Source: Patiria pectinifera
Taxonomy: Eukaryota; Echinodermata; Asteroidea; Valvatida; Asterinidae
DNA: 64,000 bases
NCBI GenBank assembly: GCA_029964075.1
Contig: CM057136.1
Location: forward strand, 4,588,001-4,652,000
Direction of reading: 5' to 3'
Part shown: piece after piece, positions 12,462 through 24,588 of the stretch
How the letters are laid out: each line of letters opens with the position of its first letter
How positions within the stretch are numbered: the first letter of the stretch is position 1
Translations under genes and position numbers: made by a program
Notes under the pieces: model-generated
Databases searched by the model: none
What the model saw: the letters and a program-made list of their open reading frames with translations, nothing else
What the model was told of the DNA's origin: nothing

Positions 12462-13021
12462 GTAGGTCAATTGTCTAGCTTTGAGTAAAAAAAGTGACAC
12501 CAATCCTGGATGAAATGAAATTCTAGTCGTTCCCTGGATCACTGAGGAGGTTCTTTCATAGTCAATGGAGCCAGATATTTCTAACAATGTCCATTTCCAT
12601 TGGTTCATGTGTTGGCTGAAAAGTGTGAAACAAATTATTGTATTTATTTATAGTAGAAGGTACTGCATTATTTTCAGATGTGCTCACTTCATTACATCAT
12701 CAAGGTATCTTGAATTTCTTCTGTCATAACCTGGATAATCCAATAAAATATTGAAATATCCAAATTTGATAGTGTTAACATAAAATCCAAGTTTCTGATG
12801 AAATCGCTATTGGAATTTAACTGAGAGTTAGAAACAACCATGAAGGTGCTTGTAATCATGCACAGTTTGTGAAAGAACTTGAACAAAGCCATGTTCCAAA
12901 TTGTACAGGTATGTAAACCTTTGCATCACAAAGCTAAGAAATCATTCTGAGTTATAATATTGAACCAGAACATTGTTTCACATGTGAATGATATCTTTTA
13001 GAAGGATCAGTCGGTTTAACT

Positions 13022-13175
13022 CAATGTTTTGAACAGTGTGCTCTGTGTGTCATCAGGAGACACAATATGAGGAAACTTTCAAGTCTCCTGATGACGAGCA
13101 GAGCATACTGTTTAAAATGTCGAGATAAACCAATTGGTTCTTCTCAGAACCACACAACTCCAAAGAGATATCATT
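13022..13175 (+). repeat. Inverted pair of hammerhead-like cores followed by histone-stem-loop-like hairpin, copy C
   Basis: 13083-13127 contains CCTGATGACGAGCAGAGCAT and then ACTGTTTAAAATGTCGAGA, like a hammerhead ribozyme (CTGATGA, stem II AGCAG/CTGTT, then the position of GAAA), but the GAAA is mutated. 13022-13063 is an inverted copy. GGTTCTTCTCAGAACC (13136-13151) and CCAAAGAGATAT follow, as in copy A. Confidence 0.6.
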
Positions 13176-14340
13176 CACATGGTGTTACCACAAACCTTCC
13201 ATTCACTGTGTAATGTGTTCAAATTGTAGAAGTGCAACCGCTTTAAGTGGACATGGCAGAAAAGTGGAATATTTGTGAAATCTTCAGAACTACAACCAAA
13301 TTAAAGGGGCCAATGAGACCTTTCAATTGAGTGGTGTGTCATTGAGATTAAATATGGGGTTTTTTTAATGGGGGGGGGGGGTTGGGTAAACAGAAATTGG
13401 GGGTTTGGGGGCTTTGGGGGGGGGCTAAAATTATTGATTTTAGGTTCAATTATTACTTAGTTTCTTGGGCAGACAAACTATAATGGGATTAACCTTAATG
13501 TGAGTTACTGTGCATTCCTGTTTGTCTATACATGTACCTGAATTTGGTCTACCATTTTTATTGTCCACATTTCATACTTTTGTATAGTAGGTATGCGGTA
13601 CCGTATCTCGTAAAAATGACTATTGCAGATTCACTCTGAGTATTGCTTTTAATTTCTGGCATGTCTTTTTTTTGTGCAATGCAAGAAACCACATTTCCAA
13701 AGAGTGCCGTTCTCATATGAGGGATTAGGTACCTGTTCAAAGTAGTTTTTTAGGTCATAAGGGAAAAGCCTTGAATGTTGGGTATGTTTTTGCAACAACA
13801 AAAAAGGAAACAGATAGTCCGACTAGTATGAAGACCACAGCACTCGGATTAAAACAATTTCTTGATATTTAGAGGGCCCAACGTAGGATTTTTCAGTTGA
13901 AAGAATCTGCCAGGATCAAAACCTCATGCTCGCTAACTTATTCAGTCTATCCAGTCAGTAACCCTCCTAAACCTATGCAGACATGCAATTTGTGCCAAAT
14001 TATCCTTTTTATAGTCAAAATCAAGCAAGAGACTGTTTTCAACGGTTAAGAGCTCTTAGCCTACCGGTACATAAAGCAGGATTGACTGGTTGTGACTGTT
14101 TATGTAACTTGATAAAGCTATGCTTTGACTGTACACGTACCGGTATATGTAGGTGATTGATAAGCCAGCTGTGCCAGCCACTTGTGTGCTTTTGTCTGTT
14201 GACTGAATTTGACTAGTCACAGTGCTTGCTGAAAATATGATCTGGCTGTTGGTGACTAGCTTGTGTACAAGGCATGGTAGGGGAAGAAGATTGATTTTTT
14301 GACTGTCTGTGACTGTTCAGATAGCAGGAGGTTTTCATTT

Positions 14341-14405
14341 TTGTAGATGTTTGAGATGCGAGTAAAAATGGGTTGTAGATGTTTGAGATGCGAGTAAAAA
14401 TGGGT
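14341..14405. repeat. 32-bp direct duplication
   Basis: TTGTAGATGTTTGAGATGCG plus AGTAAAAATGGG occurs twice in tandem without mismatch, indicating a recent duplication in PDE intron 1. Confidence 0.9.
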
Positions 14406-14823
14406 TGAACAGAACTACATGTACATGTACCTACCGGTATGACTGTGAGAATGATTGTTGTGCACATGCATGTATTTCGTTGGATGTAGATGATGAATTG
14501 ATCCACAAAAGTGTTTACACCTAAATATTGCCTGATCACTTGATCAGTCAGGAATCAGATCTTGCCCAAAAGGGGTATCAACATGCCGGATTAGCCTTGG
14601 ATTGTATCCTTATTGTGCTTGTGTTGACTCTAACTGTTCACTGCTCTGACAATCCCCTTGAGGGATCCAATGTAAACATGAAGTTTCAAGCAGTGTACAT
14701 GTACAGTACCAAGACATTTGCAATTGATTAACTACAAAATGTATTATGTTATAGTTCAATATTCAATACTGACTTTCATGTATTTGTGTTTCCCTCCTTT
14801 TTTATGTCGCTTGATGAATACAG

Positions 14824-14913
14824 GTATTTGCTCAGTATCTCCAGTTTTGTGGAATTGGCATCAATAACGCAAGGATTTATGAGCGGGCAACTATGGAAAT
14901 AAGGCGAAATCAG
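14824..14913 (+). CDS. PDE5/PDE11-like: PDE exon 2: end of GAF-A and linker helix
   Basis: 30 codons, phase 0/0, with acceptor ATACAG and donor GTGGGC. The product VFAQYLQFCGIGINNARIYE matches the helix that closes GAF-A in PDE5 and PDE11 (the YLxFCGI...NAxxYE pattern). It continues into the long connecting helix toward GAF-B. Confidence 0.93.
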
Positions 14914-16381
14914 GTGGGCCATTGATTCAGGATGTAATGTAAAAATCAACTTGGAACCAAAAGTCCCCTTTATTTCAAGTTACATTTAATTACGATAACA
15001 ATAGATCATTTACATGTAATGCATATTAAAGAGCCAATGTATAATGTGCCAATCATAACAGAATATCAGAGAGGTTAAGTTACAAGTTTTTTGCAAGAAA
15101 GTGTACGCCTACATGTACATGTAGGTGTTGCATCATGGATACGCGTGCAAAATATGCATTGGCAAAGCACATGATGTGCAAATCCTGGCTTGTCGTACAC
15201 AATGCCAAACACATGATTAAGGGAAGTAAAAACCACCTCATTTCTCACACATGCAAAATTGTTAAAGATTGATTTAAAGAAGTTTAATCAGAGTTCACAT
15301 TAACTACTGTCATAATCAATAGACTTGAGAAGATTGTCTCCTTAAACAGAAGTATTTGTCAACATTTTTTAAAAGGTTCGCATACACAGATCCTATGAAA
15401 TGCCTTCCTAAATCCTTTTCCGAGTACGTGATTGGGAACGCAAGGCTTTCAGTACGCGTTGCCGTACACTTTTAGGCAAACTAAACCCCTCTATTAACTG
15501 TCGATTTCGTTATGCAGGGTTTAAGTCTGTGACTCACACCATAAATGATGGCGGAACACAAATCATAATAGCATATATTTACTTTATAAGACTAAAGGTT
15601 GATAATCAAGGATATTATCATTGCTCATGCATGTATACTCAGCTTTGTTTTGAAGGAAATCAAAGAGTTTGCCCCCAGTTCCAGGGCAGTGGAAAAGACT
15701 ACATACATTATTTTTACACAGCAGGCAGAGCTCATTCAACATCTGGGCCCTATTTCTATTGAGATTTCTATTGTTACGTCACTGATTTGAGCAACTGTTT
15801 CCTCTGGGGTTAAACGTGCTTTCACGGTGCTAGAGGGAGGCTCTGTTAGCACAAAATCGGCTCTATGTTAAGCAGCTGTATGGAATTGGGCCCTGTTTAG
15901 CGAGTGTCACAATATTGAAACCAAACAGAAAACCAAAATAGTCGTAAACCCTGTGATTATCCTCATCCAACGTGATAACAATATTTGAAATACTGCACAG
16001 CTGTGCCAAATGATAGCATAAGAATTTGACAGCTGTGCAACCAATTGATTGTGTAAATCCAACATATACTTGTTGTTATTACCAATCGTGTTGTGAAATT
16101 GGCAATTGTAGCATATGTACAAGTGCGGTACCGTACGTATACATGTACGTGGACCTCACATCACACACTCTAAAATTCAAACTGATTATACAGGCACTTA
16201 ACCTTATTAGGATCGTGACAATTCATATAACTTCATTTTCAGATCACTTACATACAGCTCACCGGTAATCGTTTAACTCTTTGAACCGAAAAGAAATTGA
16301 CCAAAAATCTTGAAATATGTCTGACATTAGTTGAATACCGATAGATATTGTTGGATGTTTCTGTCTTTATCTGTACAAAAG
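14914..16381 (+). other. PDE intron
   Basis: GT-AG intron. It carries a small element with GGGCCC-type inverted ends at 15745-15893. The rest has no recognisable gene or repeat. Confidence 0.8.
15745..15893. mobile_element. Small element with GGGCCC ends
   Basis: Ends GGGCCCTATTTC and GAATTGGGCCC. The interior (ATTTCTATTGTTACGTCACT, GGCTCTGTTAGCA) recurs inside 33347-33833, so the two belong to one family. Confidence 0.65.
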
Positions 16382-16519
16382 GTACTGCTGGAGTTGGCCA
16401 AGGTTCTCTTTGAGGAGCAAAGCACGCTATCCAACATTGTGCGACGCATCATGGAGTTGACTGTATCTCTATTGCGTTGTGAACGGTGTTCGATCCTATT
16501 AGTCGATGAGACATCTAAG
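16382..16519 (+). CDS. PDE5/PDE11-like: PDE exon 3: linker helix and start of GAF-B
   Basis: 46 codons, phase 0/0, with acceptor AAAAG and donor GTTAGT. The product starts VLLELAKVLFEEQSTL and continues through CERCSILLVDETSK. The FEEQ...IV..IM...LL.CERCS pattern is characteristic of the GAF-A/GAF-B junction and first strand of GAF-B. It looks closer to PDE11 than to PDE5 here. The in-frame ATG at 16331 is intronic and is not a start. Confidence 0.92.
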
Positions 16520-17823
16520 GTTAGTTGATACCATGTGGATATTCAAAGCAAATACACACCAGTGATTTTAATGCCCTGAGGTATTGCAGTGGTCAGTCTT
16601 CAATACCGACGGGATTATATAGTAATGCACCTGAATTTGTATGATGACAATTGAGGTACATGCATCATATGTTGAGCAGTTTATGCAGTGAAGCAAGGCA
16701 GACTGCTACCATAGATATAAACCCTAGTTCCTGCATTGCATAGATGCAGTAGAGAGATGCAGCCGTGCTGTGCGTGACTTAGCATGCATAGGGAGATAGC
16801 AAAGCAATTTCCAGTGCATTATAATGATACGGCCAATGACAGTGCAAGCTACGCATACACATGGTAGATCATGAATATTTATATGGTTGGTATTTGGAGA
16901 AAAACAAAATTCACATCTGTAAAGGGTGAATATATATAGGCCAGATTGTTTGTTGCTTCTGCTTTTGTTTTATTATTATTATTATTAATTTTATAATTGC
17001 CTTAACTTGTTTGGTTTTGTTTTCTGTTTCTATTGGTTGATTTTTGCAAGCATAATTGTTTAACTCTGCATTTTATGTTTTATTTCATTTGATTGGTTTG
17101 TATGTTCTGTGTTATTTTCAGAGGAATTCAGGTCACAATTTGTTGTAGATCTCAATACTGCTTAAGGTCTCAAATGATTACATTATTTTCACGGCGATGA
17201 AAGCAAGGAATCCAATTGTTCAAAGAAGGAATGTGATTGCGATTTGATTGCGCATTGCTTGATCTTGACCCTGTAGCATTGTTCAGTACAGTAATCATGC
17301 ACGGTACCGGTACATGTACCGGTATGTAAGATTTTCTGAGTGATCTCTTTTGAATATTTAAAATATAAAAAAAAATCATGACTTAGTGAACTGTCATTCT
17401 TCTTTACATGTTGACTTTGTAAGTTCATTTAATTTATTACAACCTCTGTAATGGCCTCAAGGCACTACCCCGGTACATGCGCAATGAAATGAGTTTACCA
17501 TCGGTATACTGTACATGTACGTACATGATATTCTCATTATACCATAACTCATTATGTGATTTGAATGGAACTTAATCCAGATTTTATCCTTGAATCGCTT
17601 ATCGTATGAAATTAGGTACAAATTTTCTGGAAAAACTGCCAAGCATGTACTGTACATGTATGTTATTATGTGACCATAACTCTTAAAAGTTGCATTACCA
17701 ATAATCTTTCTTTCTTTTCTATAGTTATACGTGAATGCAAAATTAAGTTTATCTATTTTGCACTGTACATGTAACAGTTTGATAATCTCCATACTGACAT
17801 AATTTGTTTGCTCATATTTACAG
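16520..17823 (+). other. PDE intron
   Basis: AT-rich, with ATT repeats near 16970-16990 and a TACCGGTACATGTACCGGTA-type palindrome near 17300. No gene recognised. Confidence 0.7.
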
Positions 17824-17859
17824 AGAAGGAAAAATAAGCGCCAGCCAAGCAAAGACACG
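17824..17859 (+). CDS. PDE5/PDE11-like: PDE candidate micro-exon 4 (cassette): basic insert in GAF-B
   Basis: 36 nt, phase 0/0, encoding RRKNKRQPSKDT. The acceptor (TTTACAG) is good but the donor (GTACAT) is weak. Because exon 3 ends and exon 5 begins in phase 0, it can be included or skipped without changing frame. It falls in the variable loop between the first strands of GAF-B, where family members differ most. The basic RRKNKR patch could be a localisation or phosphorylation element, which is inference. It may also be fortuitous; transcript data would decide. Confidence 0.5.
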
Positions 17860-18413
17860 GTACATATACTAACTTGTCTTTTAACCAGCCACCCATCGTA
17901 TCATGCTTGCTGCCTCACACACATGAAGTCACACTGCATGTTTGTATTGGTTTCATCTTGTCTCACTGCCAAATTTGTTGTGTTTGCACTGTCTTGTTGG
18001 GGGATGCATGGAAACAATGAAAGAATTGATCAAATTACCTGGCAGAATCTCCATTCAGTCTGGAATCAACTGTGCAAGACCATTTGCTTTCATATTCAGC
18101 TACATGCAATGTGCTGCTGCTGCATTACATTATGCTAGACCTTGGTAATTAAAATCATAGTTCTGGAAAGAAATTCTTTTTTTTTTCTTTTTTTTTCCAA
18201 ATTTTCAATACAAAAGCTTGCTCTTCAGAGATCCATGCAAAATTGTCTGTTTTCATTCTGAATATCTTTTCTATGCATGATTTTACAGTGTTCACCGGTT
18301 TCATTATCTTCTTATTACATGTACATGTAGCTCTTTGGTAATTTTTTGATGGAAAAGGGTCCATTCTATGTACATGGACATGTGCATGGACATTTGCTGA
18401 CACTTAAAGGCAA

Positions 18414-18866
18414 TATACAACATTCGCAAACATCAAAAAACAAAACTACCAAATTATTATGAAATACCTTACCTGACTGTAAGTGAATAATAGTCTCAAG
18501 CATCCTGTGGTATCATGGCACCTGGTGTGCTTTCCTTTTCTGGAAAAGTGGATTTTTGTATCAATTTCCAACGATCATTGAAAAAACTGACTTTATTCAA
18601 GTACTGCCCCTAATTTACCAAATTTAGTTAGTCCGCATTTTGTTTGCCAATGGTTACATATCCTTGATTGGATGCAAGCCATGCGCTACGGTCTGGTTCC
18701 CTGACCTGACAATTCCCTGACATCTATAAATTGTCCCGTTTCGTCTGGAGTAGGGTCACAAAACTTTAAACAGGTCAGTGTACCATATTTGCCACAAAAT
18801 ACTAACCCCCAAATCCATCCATTTCTGAAAATTACAGCAAAAGCAAATGTTGTATATTACCTTTAA
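18414..18866. mobile_element. TTAA-flanked element, family 1, copy 2
   Basis: Same orientation and internal order as 8653-9179 (shared CACCTGGTGTGCT-like and TTCCCTGACCTGACAATTCC-like segments). TTAA at 18414-18417 and 18863-18866. Confidence 0.75.
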
Positions 18867-19363
18867 ACCAGTCTCAATTTGCACATGTACATGTATGTAT
18901 GTAAACCTAGAGTGACATATTGCACAGGCTTCCTCAGCATGCAGGATGTTATTGAGCTGAAGTGTGTTTCCTGTCAAATGGACAAAAACTTCTTTACTTT
19001 ATAATTGTTGAATTTGAAAAACAAATGACACAATTCTCCATAAAAGTGGTTTAGAAATCAACATTTAATTTTGGACAACATAACTGTCTGATCACAAACT
19101 CATATTTTATTCTAATGTGGTTGGGTCTTAGCCTGTTATACCAGTGCAAATGTAATTTGCTAATTATATTATCAAAGAATAATGACAGGAAATAGTATCT
19201 CTTTCGTTTCAAGGAAAAGATTGTTAATGTTCATATATTAGTGGATCAGTTCTGAAAGTTATATGTGTCACATATGAAACAGGAGTAAGGCAATTTGTAT
19301 GAAATAAAACACCTGTTATCTTTCTCTTTTCTCTATCTTACACAACATCTATGTCATATCTTT

Positions 19364-19582
19364 CAGTGGCATACCCAGGATTTGGCTTTGGGGGGCTCAC
19401 AATTTAAAAAAAAAAAATTGGGGGGGGGGGGGATTATTTTGACGTTGGTGGCGCCACTTACACCCCATTACCTATTATTCTACTCGAAAATAGAACACAT
19501 ACATATCAACAAGGTCAAATCGTGGGACTGAAGAAAAAAATGTAAACCTCTTGGGGCCCCCCCCCCTTGGGTGCGCCACTGG
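19364..19582. mobile_element. Hairpin with AGTGGC.../...GCCACT ends
   Basis: Left CAGTGGCATACCCAGGA, right GGGTGCGCCACTG, with G- and C-homopolymer arms. This resembles a short non-autonomous element common in marine invertebrate genomes. Confidence 0.6.
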
Positions 19583-20090
19583 TACGTTTCAAATAGTTCT
19601 GGTGTTGCCAAAAACACAAGAAATTTAGATAAACATACATTCTTAATTCTTGAAGTTACTGCATTACGTGGATATTACTTATTTTTTTCTTTTCTTTCAA
19701 GAGTATTTTATTAATGTAGTTTTTTGGTTTTCAAATTACAAGTGAACGGCACTTTATGTGTGATTCTTGTATGTTCTCTAACATTCTGAAATATGCCGGT
19801 CCTAAAGTAGCATGAATCTTTGTACACTCATATTTACTTTGTCATCAAACTTTATTTTATTCCTTTCTTTCACACATACCACTGATCTCATTTCATTGAC
19901 ACCGAACATACCGGTACATCATAGTTACTTGTTTTTCACGCTGTTTACCCTTTTCGCAGATCATATTTTCAGTTTTTTGAAGTTTGAAGAGCCAATTCCA
20001 TTTGTGGTGCATGTAATGTCTTGTATTTACTTGTTCAGGTCTTAAAAGGGAAAAATGAGAGAAAAAAATAATGGAAAAAAATGATGTTTT

Positions 20091-20594
20091 TTATACAACA
20101 CCTGAATAAATCCCCGTCATCTGATTGGTGAATTGTAGATCACGTGACATATTATTATTCGGTATAATGCACGGTGCGACCATGCGTTATACCCATGCGT
20201 TATACCGTTTCACTTTGCGCTTGTTCCATGACGCGGTAGTTGATTGCAAAATGCATGCTGGTGTGCGCGTTCAGCGTAGCGCGTATTGTTCCAAAGAGCC
20301 AGCGCTACAGCGTTGGGTTCAAACATTTTCATGAAGGGGTAGTTCAACATCTTTAAAATCAAAATAAATTGTAGTTTATAATTTACCAATCAAATGACGA
20401 GAATTTATTCTGGTGTTGTATAAAACAAATAACGAATGTTTTACGTTCGTGTGATGGAAAGAATAATTTCATTCGGTGACAGATTAAATGTTCTATTCCA
20501 CTCGGCTTCGCCTCGTGGAATAGAACATTTCATCTGTCACCTCATGAAATTATTCTTACCATCGCACTCACAAACATTCGTTATTTGTATAATA
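20091..20594. mobile_element. Two-hairpin element, copy 2
   Basis: Same two-domain architecture as 6811-7402: an outer pair with AACACCTGAATAAATCC-like ends, then ACAAATAACGAATGTTT...AAACATTCGTTATTTGT around a GGCTTCGCCTCGTGG turn. Confidence 0.7.
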
Positions 20595-20950
20595 ACAGTG
20601 TTGGACAAAGCCTGTTTGTTTTGGCTATCACATGATTTGTGGTAAAACATGAAGAAGAAAACAATTCCTAGACCATCCGAGTTGTCATTTAGCATGTACA
20701 TACAGCACATGTAGTGCTGTGAATCTTTCATAAAGTTATGTGTGCGAAATATTTTCAAACAACAATGACTCAAACTGAAACTGGTACTCTAACTTGTTGA
20801 AAAACCAAATTGCATTTGGCCTTCAAACGTGGTACTCTGAGGAAAGCACATGAATGAATGTTAATATGTGAATCTTGTACCTCATCATTGACCATCTTTA
20901 TTGGTATGTACATGTACTGATGAATTAGTGGTATTTTCATGTTCATACAG

Positions 20951-21021
20951 AGCATCTTCTCACAAGTGTTTGAGTTGGGCGTGGATGATCTAGAGAACAA
21001 GGGTCCCAACAATGGAAGCAG
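20951..21021 (+). CDS. PDE5/PDE11-like: PDE exon 5: GAF-B variable segment
   Basis: 71 nt, entering in phase 0 and leaving two bases (AG) to be completed by exon 6 as AGT. Acceptor ATACAG, donor GTGAGT. The product starts SIFSQVFELGVDDLE. FSQVFEL matches the strand written as KFTKSFEL in PDE11 and SSVFHME in PDE5. The following region is low in conservation, as in the family. Confidence 0.85.
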
Positions 21022-21256
21022 GTGAGTACGTAACACTACAATGTATCTGTTCAGTGTCAGAATGTTTTTGCCTCGCACCCCCAAAATAAATTATAGAAAC
21101 TCTTACTATGTTGACGTTTAGTAAAGTCGCTCAGGTCAGATTTTGAAGAATGACGTTAGCATTGTACCGGTACATGTATTATTTTCCTTTTTGACCCACA
21201 AATTGGTGTTGCTGGTCTCTCTAGATCTGCTGGTCCTAAATACATGTGCATTACGT

Positions 21257-21283
21257 GTACATGTACATGTACATGTACATGTA
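21257..21283. repeat. ATGTAC microsatellite
   Basis: Perfect (GTACAT)n run, the longest instance of the palindromic TACATGTA sequence that is scattered through the first 27 kb. Confidence 0.9.
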
Positions 21284-21592
21284 GATGTATGACAAAGTTA
21301 CACAGTTTTCAGACCGGCATTCCAGATTCATGCCAAACCAAATTGAATTAAGAGCAACTTGAGTCAACCCCAATTGGTTTTAGTTTCAAACTGACAAATG
21401 CGCTTTGCATGGAAGCTACGCCTTTTGCATTGCATGGTTTTGTTTTTTGTTCAGCGTAAATACGTTTCTTCGCGCCATTCCTTGAGATTTGTTTTGTTTT
21501 TCAGTGTTTAATTTAGTTCTGTGAAGAAGCAGCAAGAGACTGGCCAGCAACATTAAAGTCGGCAAACATAGCTGATAAAACCTTGAATTTTA

Positions 21593-22562
21593 GGCCTTTT
21601 CACACTATCTCCGTTTCGAACCGTGTTGAAACCTACCCGGATCCAACCCGGTTCAGCCCGAGTATTTTTCGACACGGATCGGAGAGACGCAACGTTCACA
21701 CTGTCCTTTACGAGAACGGCCGCTACGTGAACCGTGTAACGTTCAATCCGGCTACGGCCCACGTGTATTCACATTACAAATTCTCGACACGGATCGCATT
21801 CGGCACAGGGCGCTGCGATGATTTTCTCAATCCCATAATGCATTGCGACGCACGAGGCTGCGCTGCGCTTAGCTTACGGACAGGCCGGTGTTCAGCGTGA
21901 ATTTACTACTCTATGAAATACGGACTCATTGGTAGTATTGCGCATGCCTATTAGGAGAAGGACCTGTCACGTGAAAGGGTTTGGCCAATAATAAGAGAGT
22001 AAAGGAATCCGATTTGGGAGTCCGATTTTTGTATGACACCAGCGCAGCTGCGTGCAATATTTCCATCCGGTCATTTCGTTAGACGATTCGTTCTATTTAA
22101 CATTAGAAATGTACTTTTTTGGGGTACATTTTGCAGACCTAAATACAAGCCCAGACTCGGTAAAGGATGCTCCATACACCGATACATTATTGGATGATAA
22201 TTAGGGAGCAATTGTTTCGTGATCGGTGTTGTGACGGCGATAGTGGTGGAAGGAAATATTATGCACGGCGTGTCAGATTTTCGGTAAAATGTCGGCCTCA
22301 ACTCAACATGGATCGGCCGTGAGTGACTCAACCCCGGGCGGTTCACACTATCATTTTCGACACGGTTCAGGCCGAAAAATGCAATTTCGATCCGGGTTGA
22401 GATTTTCAACCCTGGTCCCTCCCAGGGTTGATTTCGATCCGGCTAGAGCACGCTACCCGGGTCGGAACCGGGTTGAAATGTTAGAAGTGGGAAAAGGGTT
22501 GAAAAAAATCTCGGGGTTGGAACCGGTTCCAACCCGGAGATTTTGGACAGTGTGAAAAGGCC
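21593..22562. mobile_element. PIF/Harbinger-like element with TTA duplication
   Basis: Inverted ends GGCCTTTTCACACT and AGTGTGAAAAGGCC are flanked by TTA on both sides (21590-21592 and 22563-22565). The interior is GC-richer with repeated CGGGTTGAA/CGGATC motifs. No transposase. Confidence 0.75.
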
Positions 22563-22957
22563 TTATGACTTAAAGAAGGAAAAGGACAATAAAAACGGGC
22601 TACTAAAGGCTTGTGAAGAGATAGCACATTATTAATGCATGGGCAATTCCAGGGGAAGTGTAATGTCCGTGACGGAGCCAATTAACCATGATGCCTTATC
22701 AATGATTCAGAGAAATGATCCAAAACTCTTAGTCTGTAATCTCCATTACCATTACTACATGATGGATTTGATCATGTATAAGATTTGAAAAATACATTGT
22801 CACATGTACTCACTGGCTATCTGTCTTGGACATTGCATAACGCTGGAATTGCCCACATGCATCATGGCCATTTTCTTGCTGCTCACATCACTTATGCAGT
22901 TTTCACCCATCAATCAATGCTTTATAGAGAAAACAGTACTGGTACATGTACGTAAGA

Positions 22958-23614
22958 CAGGGTGAGTCAAAAAGAAAGTGACCGAATTTGAAAAATTTTT
23001 CCAAAATATGTGGCTTGGGAGACATAAAGTAACTGTGAAAATTTCACGTAATTTGCATATTCTATTCCCAAGTTGTGTCTATTTCAATAAAACGACCACA
23101 AAACTCGGCTGTCCACCACTGATCATCTACCCTTCTACGAAATGATGAATACCCATTGAATACAATGAAACATGGCTATTTTCCCAGCTCGATGAATGAA
23201 TGAGAACTTGCAAAGGAAAACGTACACAAGTCACCATCAATACGTCAGAAAAAAAAGGGTGGACTTGTTCCTCTTACTCAAAACACAAAATCTGACAGTA
23301 AAAATAATGTTTCAGTCTTCATTAAAATAATTAAAATCTTATTTGTATTGGACTGCTTGTGTGTTATCTGTAATTCTATCTCAACTCAATACCTAATCCA
23401 ATTTGGCATTCCATGGACAGCTATAAAATGGTAAAACGTGCATAACTTCTGATAGCATGGATCAATTTCAGTAATTCTTTTTTTTTGTTTTGAGATGAGT
23501 GGAAGAACATGCTCTTTTAAGATACAGGTGTATACTTCATTGGTGTTTCAAATTTGATTGCTTTTTAAGGAAATAAATCATTAATTCAGGTGACTTTCCT
23601 TTCGGCTCACCCTG
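22958..23614. mobile_element. Mariner-like element with CAGGGTGAG ends
   Basis: Left CAGGGTGAGTCAAAAAGAAA, right inverted CAGGGTGAGCCGAAAGGAAA. The end sequence is typical of Tc1/mariner-type elements. TA is present on the right flank only. Confidence 0.65.
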
Positions 23615-24234
23615 TACTTTCATTGCACCTTCCGTCAAACAGTACCTGCGCGTAAGCTGCAAAGGTCTGTTGCCATGTATTGTGTGATGGCCAAAGGTCA
23701 CACTTTCTAATTACCATACATGTACATAAATCTGCATGATTGAGTTCTGCTCAGAATGAGAACAACATCTTAAACCAAAGGGCTCTAGAGTCCTTCCGAC
23801 CGTCTGCAACAGTTGATCTTTCAAAGTCTTGCGGGTATTGAACTTTAACTTTTTCATTTAGTTTATTCAAATCTCAGAAATAATTTGGTTTGGCGTGATT
23901 CTAGAACTACAGTCTGAAACAGGAATAAGAACTCAATCATCATCATCAATAAATTGTATTGTACTTCAACTTGTGTATGCCAGAATTGTAATTCTCTAAC
24001 TCATGCTGCCTGTCAATCCTATCTGTGTTGTGTAAATTAGACACTTGGGCTATTTGACAGGCATGCATAATCCAACAAATATTGCAGGCTTGGTAAAAGG
24101 TAATACACTGCACTACTGAATGCCTTTCATCATCTTAATGACAAATCAAATAAAAGTGTTTTGAGATCCTCAGTTTGTCCTATTTACAGTGTGTTGTGGA
24201 ATACTGAATATAGCTTTGTCTGTTTGCTTTTCAG

Positions 24235-24295
24235 TCCTGAGTGTTGTTTTCCAATCCACATTGGAATCACAGGGTATACAGCAACTACTGGTGAG
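24235..24295 (+). CDS. PDE5/PDE11-like: PDE exon 6: GAF-B core strand/helix
   Basis: 61 nt, completing the split serine codon and ending in phase 0. Acceptor TTTCAG, donor GTGAGC. The product PECCFPIHIGITGYTATTGE contains the G-I-x-G-x-x-A-x-T-G-E pattern shared by GAF domains of PDE2/5/6/11. Confidence 0.9.
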
Positions 24296-24588
24296 GTGAG
24301 CTATAAGACAGGTTGCCTCAGGTATTCTGTCCTTTATACAGCAAGCTGGGCAATCAATGTTTGGAATGCATCGGTTTCATATACATGTACACACAGGTTT
24401 TAAATGCAAATGCAATATGCAACTCGGGTTGCGACACATCGTAGTGTTTCGTGAAATTGGGCCCTGGTACCGCACCCAATATGTTGTGAAATATACAATA
24501 TATATATGTGTATTCAAAACTACTTTTCGTTGTTTTATTGTTGGTTTAAAGAGCATTTCCATTAATCATTACTTTCTCTTTTTCACAG
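24296..24588 (+). other. Short PDE intron
   Basis: 293-bp intron. Positions about 24420-24466 match one terminal segment of the inverted-repeat element at 41034-41638 (AACTCGGGTTGCGACAC and TTTCGTGAAAT), so a fragment of that family sits here. Confidence 0.7.

Larger units (their letters stand above)
12462..14823 (+). other. PDE intron
   Basis: GT-AG intron. It contains the hammerhead-like/histone-stem-loop-like element near 13020-13180, a G-rich tract around 13370-13430, and a 32-bp direct duplication at 14341-14405. Several TACATGTA/ACCGGTA palindromes are present. Otherwise nothing recognisable. Confidence 0.8.
17860..20950 (+). other. PDE intron with several mobile elements
   Basis: Contains a TTAA-flanked element (18414-18866), a hairpin with AGTGGC.../...GCCACT ends and G/C homopolymer arms (19364-19582), and a two-hairpin element (20091-20594). 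The remainder is AT-rich and unremarkable. Confidence 0.75.
21022..24234 (+). other. PDE intron with Harbinger-like and mariner-like elements
   Basis: Contains a pure ATGTAC microsatellite (21257-21283), a 970-bp element with TTA target duplication (21593-22562) and a 657-bp element with CAGGGTGAG-type ends (22958-23614). No exon found between. Confidence 0.75.

Noticed and set aside
16331-16381. ATG upstream of PDE exon 3 as a start codon
   Set aside because: The frame is open by chance through the intron; the acceptor and GAF linker homology begin at 16382.
20270-20335. GGGTTCAAAC-like box considered as a pol III B box
   Set aside because: It lacks the terminal CC of the B box and any A box; it is a shared internal segment of the two-hairpin element.
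21257-21283. CRISPR-like or other ordered repeat array
   Set aside because: It is a simple ATGTAC microsatellite without spacers, in a eukaryotic intron.
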